Below are positions 61,712-64,000 of a stretch of 64,000 nt of DNA, piece by piece. Source of the DNA: Candidozyma auris. Its lineage: Eukaryota; Ascomycota; Pichiomycetes; Serinales; Metschnikowiaceae. The position numbers were made by a program, and so were the translations under genes. The stretch covers positions 1,054,001 through 1,118,000 of the forward strand of contig NC_072815.1 of the NCBI RefSeq assembly GCF_003013715.1, given 5' to 3'. Numbering within the stretch: the stretch's first letter is position 1; each line of letters opens with the position of its first letter. Below the pieces are notes generated by a model that saw only the letters and a list, made by a program, of their open reading frames with translations, did no database searches and was not told the DNA's origin.

Positions 61712-63964
61712 ATGGATACGAAGCTGAACAGGAAGAGTAGGGCTCCATGGCAATCAGGAGCGCCTGCTAAGGCAACAAAATCAGCCAATCCGTATGCCAA
61801 TGCCAATTTGAAACAAGGGAAAGTCGAGTCTGAGCCGTATGCTAACACGCTACAGGTGCCGAAGACAGCTGCCTCAAGCAGAAGACACAACCGGAGAATG
61901 TCGATTCAGCAGTCGGCAGCGGTGCCATTCGATCCATCGATGCCACCAACTCTGGGACAGTCAATGTATAGAACTGCGACAAACAATTCAGAAACTACCC
62001 TGATACGAAGCTTTGCGACGAACCGAAGGAGATCCAATGAGGATGACATTGTCCAAGTCATCAAGACGGAATTGCGTGACAAGGACGTCACCGTGATCGA
62101 CGATTTTTACAAGTCCTTATTGACACAGAAGGCCTCGTTGGACGAAGACATCAAGAGCAGAATTAACACCAACCAGAAGAACATATTGCAATTGACTGAC
62201 GATTTGCGTCTCACCCAGGAGGAGTTGTTTTCACTACGCGTTCTGACAAAAGAACTCTATCAAATATTGGCTGACTTTGCCGAGGCAGCAGAAAGGAGAA
62301 TTGCTTTGGAGAAAGAGGGCCCCCGAATGAGCGATTCCCATGTCTTCAATGGCCACTCCCATCCAAACGGGCAGCAGGCGCCCAATAAGAGAAAGGATAG
62401 GCTGTCAGTGTTGCTTTTGCAAAAAATGTGGGCCACAGAGTTACAGTCTCTATTCAAGCATGTAGACGGAGCTCAAAAGTTTGTCCAAGCGATTCCAGGT
62501 AGACACGTGTTGGCAGAAAGTGGTAGATGGCATGAAATTAATGTGGGTACTTGGAAGGCAAGCAGACTGATTCACTTGTTCTTGCTTAATGATTTGGTTA
62601 TGATAGCTACCCGGAAGCTGTCTCAAGAAGGAAGTTCAAAGCGCCTTCAGGCCATTTATTGTTGGCCATTACAAAATGTTGAGATAGCTGAAATCAAGGC
62701 ACCAAGTCAAGTGTCTAGTAAGGAGGGCTCCAGAGTACATGTAATCAATCTTCGAGCACCTTCATTCAGTTACGTCTATCAAACTGATAGATATGATCAC
62801 TTCTCACGGGTCATGAATGCTTACCAAAAGGGCAAGGCAGAGCTCGCTCAGAAAAATCGCATCATAGAAGAGGAACAACGAACTCCAAGAGCCAGCGGAG
62901 AGTTTGCCTTAAACAGCAGCACTACAAGCCTTCACGAAGAGAACGCAGAGCTGCGACATTTACGTGAATCTCTACGCTCGTCTGGTATCCATGGACACTC
63001 GCGCAGTGGGTCAACTGAGGATGTTGGATTCAATCGTCGGTCGAGCGGCCAAAGACAAAGCAATGACGTGATATTGCAAGATATTTCAGCTAGAGTACAT
63101 TCCAGGAACAGGTCTCATGATTACAACAAAGAAGGCGGAATCAAAAAGCCGGGCTCCGATAGGCTGCCGCATAGGCTATTCATAGAGCTAAAGAATGCAG
63201 AGGATAAGCTTGATGAAGTTGATGTTGACTTGGCTCACAACAATTACGCTCAGGCAACTCAGCTTATGATGGTGATTGATCAGAAGGTAGCCAATATTGT
63301 GATGAGGATAGCGGGAATTCAGGCAAAAGAACAGGATGGCTCCTTAGAGGAATTAAGAATACTTGTTGATGTTGTAAAATTGAAGCTAAGCAACAGACGC
63401 TATCAGGTTCAACAGAATCTTCAATTTGATTTGCAACACAACATTCTGACTTACGATACTGATACGATTTCTGAAATTCTTAGCTACTACCACCAGTTTG
63501 GTATGCAAGGGGAAGGTATTAATGCTATCCTTGAAGCTCTTTCCTCACATTTGTCCAAGACGGTAGGCAAGCTTGTATCTAGCGCCCATGGGTCGACAAA
63601 GGTTGACATTATAAATTACATTGCCAACTTGACAATAGTTTATACCCTGATCATTCGCCGGGCTTTGCAGATTTACAGCGATTGTATTGAAGGGTTACTT
63701 CACAACTCTAAACTGGGAAGCATAGACTCCAGTGGGTTTATTACATGGTGCGTATCCGAAATGACACAATTAGTGGACATCATCAAGAAGCACGCGGAAG
63801 AGACACTTCTAATTAAAGAAGATAAAGTGTGGTACGTCAAGGACGAAAAGCACTACAAAGAGCTTGTTGCAATCATACGACCACAGCTTAACTCTTTGAA
63901 ACGTGAGGGACTCAATGTTGACTATCTCTTTGACAACATCATAAATTGTCGGCCAAAATTCTAG
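61712..63964 (+). CDS. EXO84: Exocyst subunit Exo84
   Basis: Exo84 is one of eight exocyst subunits that tether secretory vesicles to the plasma membrane. From the ATG at 61712 the 750-aa protein has a basic, Ser/Asn-rich N terminus and a coiled-coil segment (about 115-200, DFYKSLLTQKASLDEDIKSR, LRLTQEELFSLRVLTKEL). A PH-like domain occupies about 250-370 (ESGRWHEINVGTWKASRLIH, LFLLNDLVMIATRKL). The C-terminal helical rods (about 500-750) match the family. It is somewhat close in length to S. cerevisiae Exo84 (753 aa). The frame extends 26 codons upstream via TTG. Confidence 0.92.
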   Translation: MDTKLNRKSRAPWQSGAPAKATKSANPYANANLKQGKVESEPYANTLQVPKTAASSRRHNRRMSIQQSAAVPFDPSMPPTLGQSMYRTATNNSETTLIRSFATNRRRSNEDDIVQVIKTELRDKDVTVIDDFYKSLLTQKASLDEDIKSRINTNQKNILQLTDDLRLTQEELFSLRVLTKELYQILADFAEAAERRIALEKEGPRMSDSHVFNGHSHPNGQQAPNKRKDRLSVLLLQKMWATELQSLFKHVDGAQKFVQAIPGRHVLAESGRWHEINVGTWKASRLIHLFLLNDLVMIATRKLSQEGSSKRLQAIYCWPLQNVEIAEIKAPSQVSSKEGSRVHVINLRAPSFSYVYQTDRYDHFSRVMNAYQKGKAELAQKNRIIEEEQRTPRASGEFALNSSTTSLHEENAELRHLRESLRSSGIHGHSRSGSTEDVGFNRRSSGQRQSNDVILQDISARVHSRNRSHDYNKEGGIKKPGSDRLPHRLFIELKNAEDKLDEVDVDLAHNNYAQATQLMMVIDQKVANIVMRIAGIQAKEQDGSLEELRILVDVVKLKLSNRRYQVQQNLQFDLQHNILTYDTDTISEILSYYHQFGMQGEGINAILEALSSHLSKTVGKLVSSAHGSTKVDIINYIANLTIVYTLIIRRALQIYSDCIEGLLHNSKLGSIDSSGFITWCVSEMTQLVDIIKKHAEETLLIKEDKVWYVKDEKHYKELVAIIRPQLNSLKREGLNVDYLFDNIINCRPKF

Positions 63965-64000
63965 CATATCTATAAAAGGCAGTCAATGCAATAAATAAAA

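Noticed and set aside
1..64000. tRNA, rRNA, transposon, LTR or integrated viral sequence
   Set aside because: I looked for tRNA B boxes, retroelement protein motifs and long direct or inverted repeats and found none I could support.

Overview
The window is 64 kb of nuclear DNA from an ascomycetous budding yeast. Genes are mostly intron-poor, and the six introns I can define use GTATGT or GTAAGT donors with TACTAAC-type branch sites. Nearly every gene has a Saccharomyces/Candida counterpart. Codon 14 of the NIPA-family transporter (48215-48217) is CTG at a position where the family carries serine, which points to the CTG-Ser clade. Base composition looks like roughly 45% GC by eye. A Clavispora / Candida haemulonii-type yeast would fit, but the species is an inference.

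Layout, left to right: a pyridoxal kinase (BUD16 type) with an HMG box embedded in it; ATG15; SUR7; a SAT4/HRK1-type kinase; RPL32 (minus); FMP27 (2575 aa); ROX3/MED19 (minus, spliced); TIF3 (minus, spliced); a membrane RING-H2 protein (minus); the eIF5A gene HYP2 (minus, spliced); an IOC4-like PWWP protein (minus); an unrecognised 704-aa nuclear-looking protein; a SAP-like membrane protein (minus); MIP1; PCC1; a NDUFAF7/MidA-type methyltransferase; ATG32 (minus); a NIPA-type transporter; VPS15; FCY1 (spliced); TFB4 (in three reading frames); a Brr1/Gemin2-like protein; an Asterix-like small membrane protein (spliced); SIF2 (minus); EXO84.

These are housekeeping genes, not a cluster. Loose themes are autophagy and the vacuole (ATG15, ATG32, VPS15), translation (RPL32, TIF3, HYP2), chromatin and transcription (ROX3, IOC4, SIF2, TFB4), and mitochondria (MIP1, NDUFAF7-like, ATG32). 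Several intergenic gaps are long (1.3-2.6 kb), and I saw no tRNA, rRNA, transposon or CRISPR-like array in them.

The most unusual observations are: (1) the HMG box inserted inside a pyridoxal kinase; (2) a 10-bp motif, TGGCTGCGAA, present in 11 exact copies, ten of them intergenic and upstream of genes; (3) TFB4 split across three frames, with an ATGA stop/start overlap at the first break; (4) six introns, every one with exactly 6 nt between the branch heptamer and the 3' splice site, including one that splits the ATG of RPL32; (5) two near-identical double CACGTG palindromes upstream of MIP1 and the Brr1-like gene. Start codons were restricted to ATG. Several open frames extend upstream through GTG or TTG and were trimmed.
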